NCBI GenBank assembly: GCA_016720775.1
Contig: JADKJX010000003.1
Span: forward strand, 186,001 to 250,000
Source: Chitinophagaceae bacterium
Lineage (GTDB): Bacteria; Bacteroidota; Bacteroidia; Chitinophagales; Chitinophagaceae
DNA: 64,000 nt
Direction of reading: 5' to 3'
A program made the position numbers and the translations under genes. The notes below the pieces were generated by a model, which saw only the letters and a list, made by a program, of their open reading frames with translations, searched no databases and was not told the origin of the DNA. Positions 17,240 through 25,779 of the stretch are shown one piece after another; position 1 is the stretch's first letter, and each line of letters begins with the position of its first letter.

Positions 17240-18289
17240 ATGCCTTCTTCAAAAAATCTTTCACCGCAACAATTATCTGCATTAACCGCAGTGGGGTTGT
17301 CTATCCCTATTGCAGCGGGCATTTTTGTTTTTGCGCAGGTATGGTGGATCGCACTGATCTCTTTTGGAGTCATCTTCCTGGGTTCATACGGGCTGATACT
17401 ATATACTTTCCAGACATTCATTTACCGGAAAATAAAACTCATTTATAAATTCATCTATCAAACCAAGGCCAGTAAAAAAGAAGAGTTCTATTACAAAAGC
17501 ATCCTGCCTCAGAAAGGCATTGAAGAAGTAAGGGAAGAAGTGGAAAAATGGGCCGAACAGCGCAAGGAAGAGATCGAGTTGCTGCAGCAGAACGAGGCCT
17601 ACCGGAAAGAATTTTTACAGAACCTGAGCCATGAACTGAAGACGCCCATCTTTGCCATACAGGGTTATGTAGATACCTTACTCAACGGCGCTCTTGAAAA
17701 TACAGAGGTGAATAAAAAATTTTTGCAGAGCACTTCCCGCAATGTGGACAGGCTGGTGAACCTGGTAGATGACCTGGACTCCATTTCGAAATTAGAAAGC
17801 GGTGAACAACTGTTGCTGAAAGACAGTTTCGTCATCCAGGACCTTGTTAAAGAAGTATATGATTCACTTTCCATCAAAGCAGATGAAAAGGAAATTAAAT
17901 GTATCATTAAAAAAGGCTGCGAACTTCCCTTAACGGTTTATGCTGATAAGGAAAAGATACGGCAGGTATTCATCAACCTGGTTGATAATGCCATCAAGTA
18001 CGGCAAACAAAACGGTACCGTAGAAGCCAGCTTTTATAAAGTAGATGGTGCAAAGGTTTTGATCGAGATAAGTGACGATGGCGCCGGCATTGCCGAAGAA
18101 CACCTGCCCAGGATCTTTGAACGCTTTTACCGCACCGACCTGGCCCGCAGCCGCAAAGTAGGGGGCAGTGGCTTAGGGCTTTCCATCTGCAAACATATCA
18201 TTGAAGCACACGGCCAGGCCATTCATGTACGCAGCAAGATAGATGTGGGCACCACGTTTGGGTTTACGCTGCAAAGCAGGAAGGATTGA
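17240..18289 (+). CDS. Sensor histidine kinase (PhoR-like, no sensory loop)
   Basis: 349 aa. Two adjacent membrane helices (about 14-32 and 35-56) leave almost no periplasmic loop. A linker/coiled coil follows, then the dimerisation box with phospho-acceptor His131 in NLSHELKTPI, the N-box LVDNAIKYG, and G-boxes DDGAGIAEEHLPRIFERFYR and GGSGLGLSI. No PAS domain is evident. Kinases with this layout often sense through a partner membrane protein; PhoR senses through the phosphate transporter and PhoU. It presumably phosphorylates the regulator encoded just upstream. Confidence 0.92.
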   Translation: MPSSKNLSPQQLSALTAVGLSIPIAAGIFVFAQVWWIALISFGVIFLGSYGLILYTFQTFIYRKIKLIYKFIYQTKASKKEEFYYKSILPQKGIEEVREEVEKWAEQRKEEIELLQQNEAYRKEFLQNLSHELKTPIFAIQGYVDTLLNGALENTEVNKKFLQSTSRNVDRLVNLVDDLDSISKLESGEQLLLKDSFVIQDLVKEVYDSLSIKADEKEIKCIIKKGCELPLTVYADKEKIRQVFINLVDNAIKYGKQNGTVEASFYKVDGAKVLIEISDDGAGIAEEHLPRIFERFYRTDLARSRKVGGSGLGLSICKHIIEAHGQAIHVRSKIDVGTTFGFTLQSRKD

Positions 18290-18309
18290 TAGACTTTCTC
18301 TCACTAAGG

Positions 18310-18348
18310 TTAATACATCCGTAACATTGGCGTAAACATTTGGTCATA
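18310..18348 (+). promoter_or_regulatory. PHO-box-like 11-bp repeats before the phosphoesterase operon
   Basis: Four six-base words at exact 11-bp steps: TTAATA 18310, GTAACA 18321, GTAAAC 18332, GTCATA 18343. They resemble the Bacillus PhoP box word TT(A/C/T)A(C/T)A. They lie 46 bp before the 33-codon ORF that opens the operon. I found no convincing TAnnTTTG between them and the ORF. Confidence 0.45.
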
Positions 18349-18393
18349 CTAATTGACTCATTTTGTATTATTACTGATCCTAAATCTTACGTT

Positions 18394-18495
18394 ATGAAAA
18401 ATATCCGTTATTTTTTTCTGGAGATTTCTGTAAGGATTTTCCTGCCCATGCTTTCGGCATTTTATACTCCGCTGAAATTTTATAAGATCCGCTAG
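18394..18495 (+). CDS. 33-aa hydrophobic/basic small protein, candidate
   Basis: ATG at 18394, stop TAG at 18493-18495. The product begins MKNIRYFFLEISVRIFLPML and ends FYTPLKFYKIR: one hydrophobic stretch flanked by basic residues, likely membrane-associated. Its TAG overlaps the GTG start of the next gene by one base (TAGTG), a typical translational-coupling junction. It may be a real microprotein or a leader peptide that delivers ribosomes to the phosphoesterase. I recognise no family. Confidence 0.5.
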   Translation: MKNIRYFFLEISVRIFLPMLSAFYTPLKFYKIR

Positions 18496-19355
18496 TGGAT
18501 AAAATAAAAAAGCGGAAGCTGGATATACTGGTTCTGTCGGATGTGCATCTCGGCACGTATGGCTGTCACGCCAAGGAACTGTTGCTCTATCTCAAGACCA
18601 TCAAGCCAAAAACAGTGATCCTTAACGGGGATATCATCGATATCTGGCAATTCAGCAAACGCTATTGGCCCAAGAGCCACATGAAGGTTGTAAAGCACCT
18701 GATGCACTGGATGAGCAAGGGCGTAAAGATGTACTACGTGACCGGCAACCACGATGAGATGCTGCGGAAATTTGTAGGATTTAAGATGGGCTCGCTTAAG
18801 ATCGTGAATAAGGTAATACTTGAACTGGATAACGGAAAGACGGCCTGGTTCTTTCACGGCGATGTATTTGATGTGACCATGCAGCACAGCAAGTGGCTGG
18901 CAAAACTGGGAGCTGTTGGATACGACACCCTGATCCACATCAACAGCTTTGCAAACTTCATCTCCGAAAAAATATTCAAGAAAGGAAAGATATCCCTATC
19001 AAAAAAAATAAAGAACAGCGTGAAAAGTGCGGTGAAGTTCATCAACAGTTTTGAACAGACGGCTGCCGACATTGGCATCAGCAATGGCTATGATTATGTG
19101 ATATGCGGACATATTCATCAGCCGGAGATACGGGAGATCGAAAACCAGCATGGAAAAATAATGTACCTGAACAGCGGCGACTGGATCGAGAACCTGACAG
19201 CATTAGAATACGTGAACGGGAAATGGGAAATTTACCGCTTTGATGAAGTTGAAATGCTGCACATGAGTGTACATGAGCAGGAAGAAGAAGAACTGAACAA
19301 CAACCAGCTCTTCGATAACATGGTGGAAGAATTTAACCTGCTTAAGCAAGAATGA
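18495..19355 (+). CDS. LpxH/PlcP-like metallophosphoesterase
   Basis: 286-aa calcineurin-like phosphoesterase. Metal motifs: SDVHLG (Asp16, His18), GDIID (Asp46), GNHD 84-87, HGD (His121) and GHIH (His205, His207). The usual automatic name would be UDP-2,3-diacylglucosamine diphosphatase. However, the GTG start, the following glycosyltransferase (4-bp ATGA overlap), the PhoB/PhoR-like genes just upstream and the PHO-box-like repeats match the proteobacterial plcP-agt operon, where PlcP releases diacylglycerol from phospholipids during phosphate starvation. That role is inference. The C-terminal 30 residues are acidic (EQEEEELNNN). Confidence 0.88.
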   Translation: MDKIKKRKLDILVLSDVHLGTYGCHAKELLLYLKTIKPKTVILNGDIIDIWQFSKRYWPKSHMKVVKHLMHWMSKGVKMYYVTGNHDEMLRKFVGFKMGSLKIVNKVILELDNGKTAWFFHGDVFDVTMQHSKWLAKLGAVGYDTLIHINSFANFISEKIFKKGKISLSKKIKNSVKSAVKFINSFEQTAADIGISNGYDYVICGHIHQPEIREIENQHGKIMYLNSGDWIENLTALEYVNGKWEIYRFDEVEMLHMSVHEQEEEELNNNQLFDNMVEEFNLLKQE

Positions 19356-20440
19356 AAATACTCTATGCCATACAAGGAACCGGTAACGGACATTTAAGCA
19401 GGGCCCGTGATATCATTCCCATCCTGCAGCAAAAAGGCGAACTGGATATCCTGGTGAGCGGCATACAGGCCGATGTAGAACTTCCTTACCCGGTAAAATA
19501 TAAATTCAAAGGCCTCAGTTTTATTTTTGGAAAAAACGGGGGCGTAGATCTTATTGCTACCTATAAGAAGAGTAACCTGAAACAACTCTACAAAGAGATC
19601 AAAAGCCTGCCGGTTGAAAACTACGACCTGGTGATCAATGATTTTGAACCCGTGAGTGCCTGGGCCTGCAAGATGAAGCATAAAGAATGCATCGGCCTCA
19701 GTCACCAGGCGGCCGTGATCAATAAGAAATCACCCAGGCCAAAGAAGAAAGACCTGGTTGGGAAAGCGGTATTAAATAATTATGCGCCTGTTACAGCATC
19801 TTACGGTTTTCATTTCGGCATGTACGATAAAAATATTTTCACGCCGGTGATAAGAAGCCAGGTACGGCTGGCAAAGCCGGAGAAAAAAAATCATTACACT
19901 GTTTACCTGCCGGCTTACAGCGATGAACGGATCATCAAAGTGCTGGGGGAAATAAAAAATATTCAATGGGAGGTATTCAGTAAGCATTCAAAAAAAGAAT
20001 ACAGGGAAAAGAATATTCACATCCGCCCGGTTAACAACGAAGATTTTATTAAGAGCTTTATTAATTGTTTGGGTGTTTTATGCGGTGCCGGTTTTGAAAC
20101 ACCAGCCGAAGCGCTTTTCTTACAAAAAAAACTGATGGCCATACCCATGAAGGGGCAATACGAGCAGCAATGCAATGCCGTTGCGTTGAAAGATATGGGA
20201 GTACCGGTGATCAAGAGCCTTAAGAAAAAACATGCTGATAAGATCAGGGCATGGACAGAAGGAATGCAGGTTATTCCTGTCAATTATCCCAACAGCACCG
20301 AACGGATCATCAACATGATCATCCGGAAACACGGGACTACTGATCCTAAAAAAGAAGTAAAGCTGGGTGATGGTATATATTCTGTAAAGAAATTAAAAGA
20401 CAAGAGCCTGGGTAAAATATTAAATCAACTGGGGGAATAG
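19352..20440 (+). CDS. Glycosyltransferase, GT-B fold, MurG/GT28-like
   Basis: 362 aa. The N-terminal loop QGTGNGHLSRA (8-18) corresponds to the GxGGH-type motif of MurG, diglucosyldiacylglycerol and MGDG synthases. The C-terminal nucleotide-sugar site is LCGAGFETPAEALFLQKKLMAIP followed by QYEQQCNA, the conserved E...K...P...EQ pattern. Such enzymes transfer a sugar from a nucleotide donor to a lipid acceptor at the inner membrane. It overlaps the phosphoesterase by four bases, so the two are translated together. A diacylglycerol glycosyltransferase (Agt-like) is my preferred but unproven reading; an LPS or teichoic-type transferase is the alternative. Confidence 0.85.
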   Translation: MKILYAIQGTGNGHLSRARDIIPILQQKGELDILVSGIQADVELPYPVKYKFKGLSFIFGKNGGVDLIATYKKSNLKQLYKEIKSLPVENYDLVINDFEPVSAWACKMKHKECIGLSHQAAVINKKSPRPKKKDLVGKAVLNNYAPVTASYGFHFGMYDKNIFTPVIRSQVRLAKPEKKNHYTVYLPAYSDERIIKVLGEIKNIQWEVFSKHSKKEYREKNIHIRPVNNEDFIKSFINCLGVLCGAGFETPAEALFLQKKLMAIPMKGQYEQQCNAVALKDMGVPVIKSLKKKHADKIRAWTEGMQVIPVNYPNSTERIINMIIRKHGTTDPKKEVKLGDGIYSVKKLKDKSLGKILNQLGE

Positions 20441-20443
20441 GCC

Positions 20444-21775
20444 ATGCTCTTTACAAGGAATGATTTTGGCGAAGATTTTAAATGGGGCGTATCCACGGCT
20501 GCTTACCAGATCGAAGGCGCCCACAACGCTGATGGAAAAGGCCCTTCTATCTGGGATGTGTTCTCCCAGCGAAAGAAAAAAATATTCAACAATCACAACG
20601 GGAATATTGCCTGCGATTATTATCATCATTATGCCGAGGACCTGGCGTTGATGTACAACCTGAATATTCCTAACCACCGGTTCTCTATTTCGTGGAGCCG
20701 TATTCTGCCAAATGGTATTGGTGCGGTGAACTACAAGGGTATTGACTTTTATAACCACGTAATTGATTTTTGCTTAGAGCTTGGTATTGAACCCTGGATA
20801 ACACTCTATCATTGGGACCTGCCACAGGCGTTGCAGCAAAAGGGTGGCTGGACGAACCGGGATGTGGTTAATTGGTTCAGTTATTTTGTGGATTGCTGTA
20901 TTAAAAATTTTGGCAACCGGGTAAAGTACTGGATGGTTTTAAATGAACCGATGGTGTTTACCGGTGCCGGATATTTTTTAGGCGTGCATGCGCCGGGTAA
21001 AAAAGGATTGAGTAATTTTTTGGCAGCCTCTCATCATGCTGCCTTGTGCCAGGCAGAGGGAGGACGGATCATTAAGTCGTTACGGAGTGATTGTAAAGTA
21101 GGTACTACTTTTTCCTATTCACATATTGAACCGTTCCGGCACTATGACGAGAAAGATGTAAACGCAGCTGTAAAAGTAGACGCACTGCTTAACCGGATGT
21201 TTATCGAACCCTTACTCGGATTGGGCTATCCAACCAAAGACCTGAAGATCCTGGAACGCATTGAGCGGTTCATTTATCCGCATGATGAAAAGAAACTCGC
21301 CTTTGAGATGGATTTTGTGGGGTTGCAGAATTATACAAGAGAATTGGTAAGCCATGCACCCCTGATGCCTTTTATACGGGCAAAGATCATCAAGGCAAGT
21401 AAACGGGATGTAGACCGAACGGTAATGGATTGGGAAGTGTATCCGCCCGGGATCTATGAAGCATTGAAACGGATTAATGCATATGACGGGGTGAAAGAGA
21501 TCATTGTAACGGAGAACGGGGCCGCTTTTGAAGATCTTTTTGAGGACGGCATACTGGATGATCATAAGCGGGTGAAATTTCTGCAGGATTATATTGCACA
21601 GGTATTGCTTGCAAAAAGAGACGGCATTAAAGTGGGTGGTTATTTTGTGTGGACCTTTTTTGACAATTTTGAATGGGCCGAAGGGTATCATCCCCGGTTT
21701 GGCCTGGTGCATGTGGATTTTGCCACACAGCGCCGTACCATAAAAAATTCCGGCAGGTGGTACAGCGTTTTTTGA
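20444..21775 (+). CDS. Family 1 glycoside hydrolase (beta-glucosidase type)
   Basis: 443-aa TIM-barrel enzyme of GH1. The N-terminal signature FKWGVSTAAYQIEGA is at 12-26, the acid/base is Glu168 in LNEP, and the nucleophile is Glu357 in VTENG. The aglycone/sugar-binding WTFFDNFEWAEGY is at 403-415. All catalytic parts are intact. No signal peptide, so cytoplasmic. It begins 3 bp after the glycosyltransferase and is evidently co-transcribed. It could remove the sugar added by that enzyme, for instance to recycle glycolipids, but the substrate is unknown. Confidence 0.93.
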   Translation: MLFTRNDFGEDFKWGVSTAAYQIEGAHNADGKGPSIWDVFSQRKKKIFNNHNGNIACDYYHHYAEDLALMYNLNIPNHRFSISWSRILPNGIGAVNYKGIDFYNHVIDFCLELGIEPWITLYHWDLPQALQQKGGWTNRDVVNWFSYFVDCCIKNFGNRVKYWMVLNEPMVFTGAGYFLGVHAPGKKGLSNFLAASHHAALCQAEGGRIIKSLRSDCKVGTTFSYSHIEPFRHYDEKDVNAAVKVDALLNRMFIEPLLGLGYPTKDLKILERIERFIYPHDEKKLAFEMDFVGLQNYTRELVSHAPLMPFIRAKIIKASKRDVDRTVMDWEVYPPGIYEALKRINAYDGVKEIIVTENGAAFEDLFEDGILDDHKRVKFLQDYIAQVLLAKRDGIKVGGYFVWTFFDNFEWAEGYHPRFGLVHVDFATQRRTIKNSGRWYSVF

Positions 21776-21922
21776 ATAATACTCTGGCAACATCCCGGGA
21801 AATATGGAACGGGGAAATATCCAGTCTTATATAATAATTGCTTAACGGAGTGTTTATTTACGCATAACACTGCCTGTATAGTTTTACCCTGCAGTTTTTT
21901 CGGATCATACTTGGGAAGTAAA

Positions 21923-21956
21923 AAAACCCCTGTTTTTATAAACGGGGGTTTTATTT
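21923..21956. terminator. Bidirectional terminator
   Basis: AAAACCCC(T)GTTT / AAAC(G)GGGGTTTT stem with loop TTAT and T-rich flanks on both strands, between the convergent GH1 and GT39 genes. It reaches the GT39 stop codon. Confidence 0.85.
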
Positions 21957-23483
21957 TTCAATGAAATTTTTCATTCGCCAGATATAGAACCTCCGGCAAA
22001 CTATTCCGTTTCGCCTTTGCTCGATTATTTCAGGAGGGAGTATGCTGGCAAAATACCGGTTGTAAAGTTGCGTTGCATCGACATAATTATCAGACGGAAC
22101 GATGCAATAGGCATCATCACCTGGCTGAAGTTTTTTTCGTTCCGTATTTATCCAGGCATATTGATGTATATCATTAGTATCGCCCAATGCTACCAGGTCT
22201 TTTTTCACCGGCATGGCTACATAGAAGTCTACATGCGCTGCCGGGAACCATTTGTTACTGACTATGACAGCATCATTCTTCATGCTGCCATTTTGAAGAT
22301 CGGTTTGTATGATCTTTTTAAAATCATCTTTGAATTTATCCCAGCCAAACATGTCGAGGGTAAAATCACCTTCGCCGGTGAGTAGTTTATCTTTTTTGCC
22401 CAAAGTACCTGGGAAAAAGTTGATCACTAAAATGCCTGTAGTGATTACAATAAGCTGTAAAAAACAAGCAGCCAGTAAAGACCGCGGCATTGCTAAAACG
22501 GATTTTAACTTCTTGGTACTGATGTAACAGGCGGTTAGCAGGATGAGGCCACTATATGCCGGACCGGTCCAATGCGGAAGTACATTTTTATATAAAGAAA
22601 TACACAATGCGATAAGTATTAATGGCAAGCTGCATACCAGTAACATCTTCTTCTGGGATGATAAAAGAGGAAGTTCGTTTTTAAACGCAGCAATGGTTGC
22701 CGGGATGATCAAAAAGAAAATAACCGGGTTGCTGTACAGGACCTGGCCGGCTGTAAAGCCCAGGAGGCTGTTCACATCAATTCCGCTGTTTGTTACATCA
22801 ACCCGGTTGCTGTGGTATAAATAAGTTACAAAATGATTATCGATGTTCCATTTAATTACGGGATAGAAAAGAAGCAGTGTCAGGATGCCGGACAAATATA
22901 AAACCGGTTGCAGCAGCCATTGCCGGTTATACAGGATGATGTATACCAGTAAACCCAACCATAAAAACGCTGTATGGATCTTGCAGAGCATTCCAATACC
23001 TGCGATGATGCCAAACAATAGCAGCTTCTTTTTTTTTATCCTGTTGATATTACTGTACCGGGCGATATCAATAAGCAGGTATAAGGAAGCTGCCCAGCAA
23101 ACCATTTGCGGAGAATCGGGCAAAATAAATGTTCCTGCCACAATACTGCCATAAATGGTAGTGGTATAAATTAAGGCTGCTAAAAATCCTGTATAGTCAT
23201 TATTTAGTTTTCTTCCGCTTAGAAAGAGGAGCCAGGTTGTTATGGCTGCGGATGCAATAGCGCCGATACGAATAAAAAGAGGATTATCGAAGAAAAGGTT
23301 AACTGTGCTGGCCCGTATCATCCATCCTACCATGGGTGGGTGGTCAAAATAATTCCACTGCAGGTATTGTGCATACATGCGGTAGTATACTTCGTCATTG
23401 CCCAACTCTATGGTAGCTGCTGTAATGCATCGTACAATAGTAGCAATGCCGATGAGTAAGAGTGTTTTCTTTTTATGATCCAA
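21951..23483 (-). CDS. Glycosyltransferase family 39-like membrane protein (ArnT/PMT type)
   Basis: 510 aa, about eleven hydrophobic segments. The first periplasmic loop carries LGNDEVYYRMYAQYL followed by FDHPPMVGWMIR, matching the acidic DE...HPP motif of ArnT, PMT and related polyprenyl-phosphate-sugar transferases. Such proteins move a sugar from a lipid-phosphate donor to lipid A, protein or glycan on the outer face of the inner membrane. It is last in the PAP2-GtrA-GT39 operon; five bases separate it from gtrA. The acceptor is not predictable. Confidence 0.85.
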   Translation of the reverse strand: MDHKKKTLLLIGIATIVRCITAATIELGNDEVYYRMYAQYLQWNYFDHPPMVGWMIRASTVNLFFDNPLFIRIGAIASAAITTWLLFLSGRKLNNDYTGFLAALIYTTTIYGSIVAGTFILPDSPQMVCWAASLYLLIDIARYSNINRIKKKKLLLFGIIAGIGMLCKIHTAFLWLGLLVYIILYNRQWLLQPVLYLSGILTLLLFYPVIKWNIDNHFVTYLYHSNRVDVTNSGIDVNSLLGFTAGQVLYSNPVIFFLIIPATIAAFKNELPLLSSQKKMLLVCSLPLILIALCISLYKNVLPHWTGPAYSGLILLTACYISTKKLKSVLAMPRSLLAACFLQLIVITTGILVINFFPGTLGKKDKLLTGEGDFTLDMFGWDKFKDDFKKIIQTDLQNGSMKNDAVIVSNKWFPAAHVDFYVAMPVKKDLVALGDTNDIHQYAWINTERKKLQPGDDAYCIVPSDNYVDATQLYNRYFASILPPEIIEQRRNGIVCRRFYIWRMKNFIEK

Positions 23484-23488
23484 ACAGG

Positions 23489-23872
23489 TTAGTTGAAAGT
23501 AAAAAGAATGTTTATGAAATAATTCCAGAAAAAGACCAGGCCGATAACAACCAGTTTTGAAAGATAGAAATTAACATTGGCTTTTTTTACCATCAGGTAC
23601 AGAAGGAGATTATTTATTGCCAGTCCGCTTAACGATACCAGTAAGAATTTTGCAAATTGCCCTTCAAGGTCATGGCCCGTGCTGTTAAAGGTCCAGTACC
23701 TGTTGAAAAAAAAATTATTTATTACCGCCCCGCAAAACCCAAACGAATTAGAAAGGTATTTATTCAGCTTCAATTTTTCCTTACAGATCCAGGTAATGGA
23801 AAAATCGATTACCATACCGCCCAGGCCAACAATTCCGAATTTTATGATACGGGTATCGAAGACAGTGCTCAT
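23489..23872 (-). CDS. GtrA-like membrane protein
   Basis: 127 aa with four membrane helices and the GtrA/DPMS-3 pattern KFGIVGLGGMVIDFSITWI at the N-terminus and FNRYWTF in the middle. GtrA proteins are thought to flip polyprenyl-phosphate-linked sugars or to support their synthases. Its start overlaps the PAP2 stop (ATGA at 23869-23872), and the GT39 gene follows. The operon lacks the GT2 polyprenyl-phosphate sugar synthase usually seen with this pair. Confidence 0.88.
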   Translation of the reverse strand: MSTVFDTRIIKFGIVGLGGMVIDFSITWICKEKLKLNKYLSNSFGFCGAVINNFFFNRYWTFNSTGHDLEGQFAKFLLVSLSGLAINNLLLYLMVKKANVNFYLSKLVVIGLVFFWNYFINILFTFN

Positions 23873-24561
23873 GCTGTTTGAATACCCGGGGTGGATGATG
23901 CAGGGGCATGAGGCATACGGTGTATCCGGTTAATTGATCTTTTGAAACGTATCCTGTTTTTGGCAAAGTAAACGGCTGAAATTCCCGCGGCCGAACCAAT
24001 GATCATGCCCACCAGAACATCTGAAAGGAAATGCTGTGCCAGGTAAATACGGGAATACCCCACCATAATGGCCGCTATTAAAACAAGTAGCTGCAGGTTT
24101 TTGTTTTTCATCATTAAGATCATAGCGGTTGCGATGGCGAATGCGGTCGCTGTATGACCGGATGGAAACCCTGAACTGCCACTGAGGGTTACCCCATCAA
24201 TAAAATGCAGGTAGGTACCCTGTTCAAAATAAATTTTCGGCCTTGGAGAACTGATAAGATTTTTTAATACCTGTGTAACAAGGCCTGAGAACAGAAAAGC
24301 GTAAAGCAATGCAAAGCCATGTTGTTTATTCTTGAAATAAAAGAACATAAGCCCGATGAGGCATATTGCAAAGATCCCGTCGCCCATGAATGTGTAGTTA
24401 ATGAAAAATACATTCAGGAAAAAAGGATGGTAACTGTTTAGTGAAAGAAAAGTGTATTCTTTCCCGTACAACAAGAGAAATAATCCCCCTGCAATAAAAC
24501 TGAGCAATAGTCCCCCAAAATAAAACCTGTGTTGCTTCAGCACAGCGTATGGTTTTTTCAT
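23869..24561 (-). CDS. PAP2-family phosphatase
   Basis: 230-aa membrane phosphatase with all three PAP2 motifs: KNLISSPRP 100-108, PSGH 133-136 in SGSSGFPSGHTA, and SRIYLAQHFLSD 170-181. Members dephosphorylate phosphatidate, phosphatidylglycerol phosphate or undecaprenyl diphosphate at the membrane. It leads the PAP2-GtrA-GT39 operon, where recycling of a polyprenyl carrier or release of diacylglycerol would both make sense. A weak set of 11-bp-spaced words lies just upstream at 24599-24637. Confidence 0.9.
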   Translation of the reverse strand: MKKPYAVLKQHRFYFGGLLLSFIAGGLFLLLYGKEYTFLSLNSYHPFFLNVFFINYTFMGDGIFAICLIGLMFFYFKNKQHGFALLYAFLFSGLVTQVLKNLISSPRPKIYFEQGTYLHFIDGVTLSGSSGFPSGHTATAFAIATAMILMMKNKNLQLLVLIAAIMVGYSRIYLAQHFLSDVLVGMIIGSAAGISAVYFAKNRIRFKRSINRIHRMPHAPASSTPGIQTA

Positions 24562-24598
24562 AAGCCTTTTTTTTATTCTGCAAAATAGTTTCCGGCAA

Positions 24599-24637
24599 TT
24601 ATCAAATCATTAACCCAGGATTAATCCAACGTTATCA
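24599..24637. promoter_or_regulatory. Weak 11-bp-spaced words before the PAP2 operon
   Basis: TTATCA 24599, TTAACC 24610, TTAATC 24621, TTATCA 24632: exact 11-bp steps, but each word departs from (G/T)TAA(C/T)A by one or two bases. The last overlaps the neighbouring stop codon. Chance is a serious alternative in this AT-rich stretch. Confidence 0.22.
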
Positions 24638-25723
24638 TCTTCTGGCAGCAGTTGACAGCGTTAGCGGATCTCCTACCGGATGCAACGGGGTAAAATTAAA
24701 ACCCAGGGAACGGGCAATTGTTTGTGCCAGTTGATCATTAAAAATTTCTCCACTGCCGGTTAACTCTCCTTTTGTTTCAAACAATGGTCCAAGCGTCATA
24801 AGCCAGGTATTGCTGCTGCCGGAAGTAAACAAGCCATGTTTGAACCAGTTGCCTGCCTTATTACCCCGGCCGTGATCGGTGGTAATGATGAAGCTGGTAT
24901 TGTTTTTATAAAACGGATCTTTATTAACGAGGTACCAGAGTTGTGCAATGAATTCATCAAACAGGTGTGCACTTTGCAGATACTCATCGTACTTTCCGCT
25001 GTGGGCAAATTCATCTGTTTCTCCAAAACCAACAAATACTACTTTAGGATGCTTTGCCTGTATGTATTCTTTGGCGGTAACAAAAGTGAGCATATCATTC
25101 CTTGTGTGCTCCTGGTCATTCACTGCCGAACGCTGAACCAGATTGGCAAGTACTTCTGTATCAGTAAGCGAATCGTGTTCTATGGCTTCATAACCGCAGT
25201 TCAGGTAAAAATTGCCCTGCTGGTTGTTTAGAATATATTCAAACAGGTTCCAGCTTGCAAAAGCAGCCACCTTGTTTTTATAACCGGGCTGGTTGTTGAG
25301 AAACTCTAACAGATTTTCATTGTTGTTCCATTTTTTCCGGTTGGCAATCCGTGCCGGATCTGCAAAACCGGTAAGGATCTCATTGTAGCCGGCATAAGAG
25401 AAGCGGTAAGGATTGACGACCGATACGTTGTTCTCATAATTCCTGTTGCCATACAATGTACCTTGCTTTTTAACGGTCTGCCATACAAAGGGCATCAGTT
25501 TTCTTCTTCTTATTTCCAGGTCATCATCCCAGAATATTTGATTCAGCAATGCAGTATCGCTTACGTATTTGGGATCATTGATAATTACAGAGTCGGCACC
25601 GTTAAAAACTTCCTTCCAACGGAAGCCATCGGTAGTGATGATGAAAATATTTGGCTGGTTGGCGGTTTGTGAATAAGAGGTAATTGAAAAGAGGCAGGAG
25701 AGTAGTCCAATAAGAATTTTCAT
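24635..25723 (-). CDS. Secreted alkaline-phosphatase-superfamily protein
   Basis: 362 aa from the ATG at 25723, which opens a signal peptide (MKILIGLLSCLFSITSYSQ). The mature protein starts NIFIITTDGFRWKEVFNGAD, with the metal/nucleophile site of the type I phosphodiesterase/sulfatase superfamily. Further metal ligands are seen in FVGFGETDEFAHSGKYDEY and FIITTDHGRG. Such enzymes hydrolyse phosphate or sulfate esters outside the cell. The position between PAP2 and a gene with PHO-box-like repeats suits phosphate scavenging. Substrate unknown. Confidence 0.82.
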   Translation of the reverse strand: MKILIGLLSCLFSITSYSQTANQPNIFIITTDGFRWKEVFNGADSVIINDPKYVSDTALLNQIFWDDDLEIRRRKLMPFVWQTVKKQGTLYGNRNYENNVSVVNPYRFSYAGYNEILTGFADPARIANRKKWNNNENLLEFLNNQPGYKNKVAAFASWNLFEYILNNQQGNFYLNCGYEAIEHDSLTDTEVLANLVQRSAVNDQEHTRNDMLTFVTAKEYIQAKHPKVVFVGFGETDEFAHSGKYDEYLQSAHLFDEFIAQLWYLVNKDPFYKNNTSFIITTDHGRGNKAGNWFKHGLFTSGSSNTWLMTLGPLFETKGELTGSGEIFNDQLAQTIARSLGFNFTPLHPVGDPLTLSTAARR

Positions 25724-25779
25724 GTACCGGAGGTTTTGCAAAGAAACACCGGCACTATAAACGAAACATTAAGCCCGTA

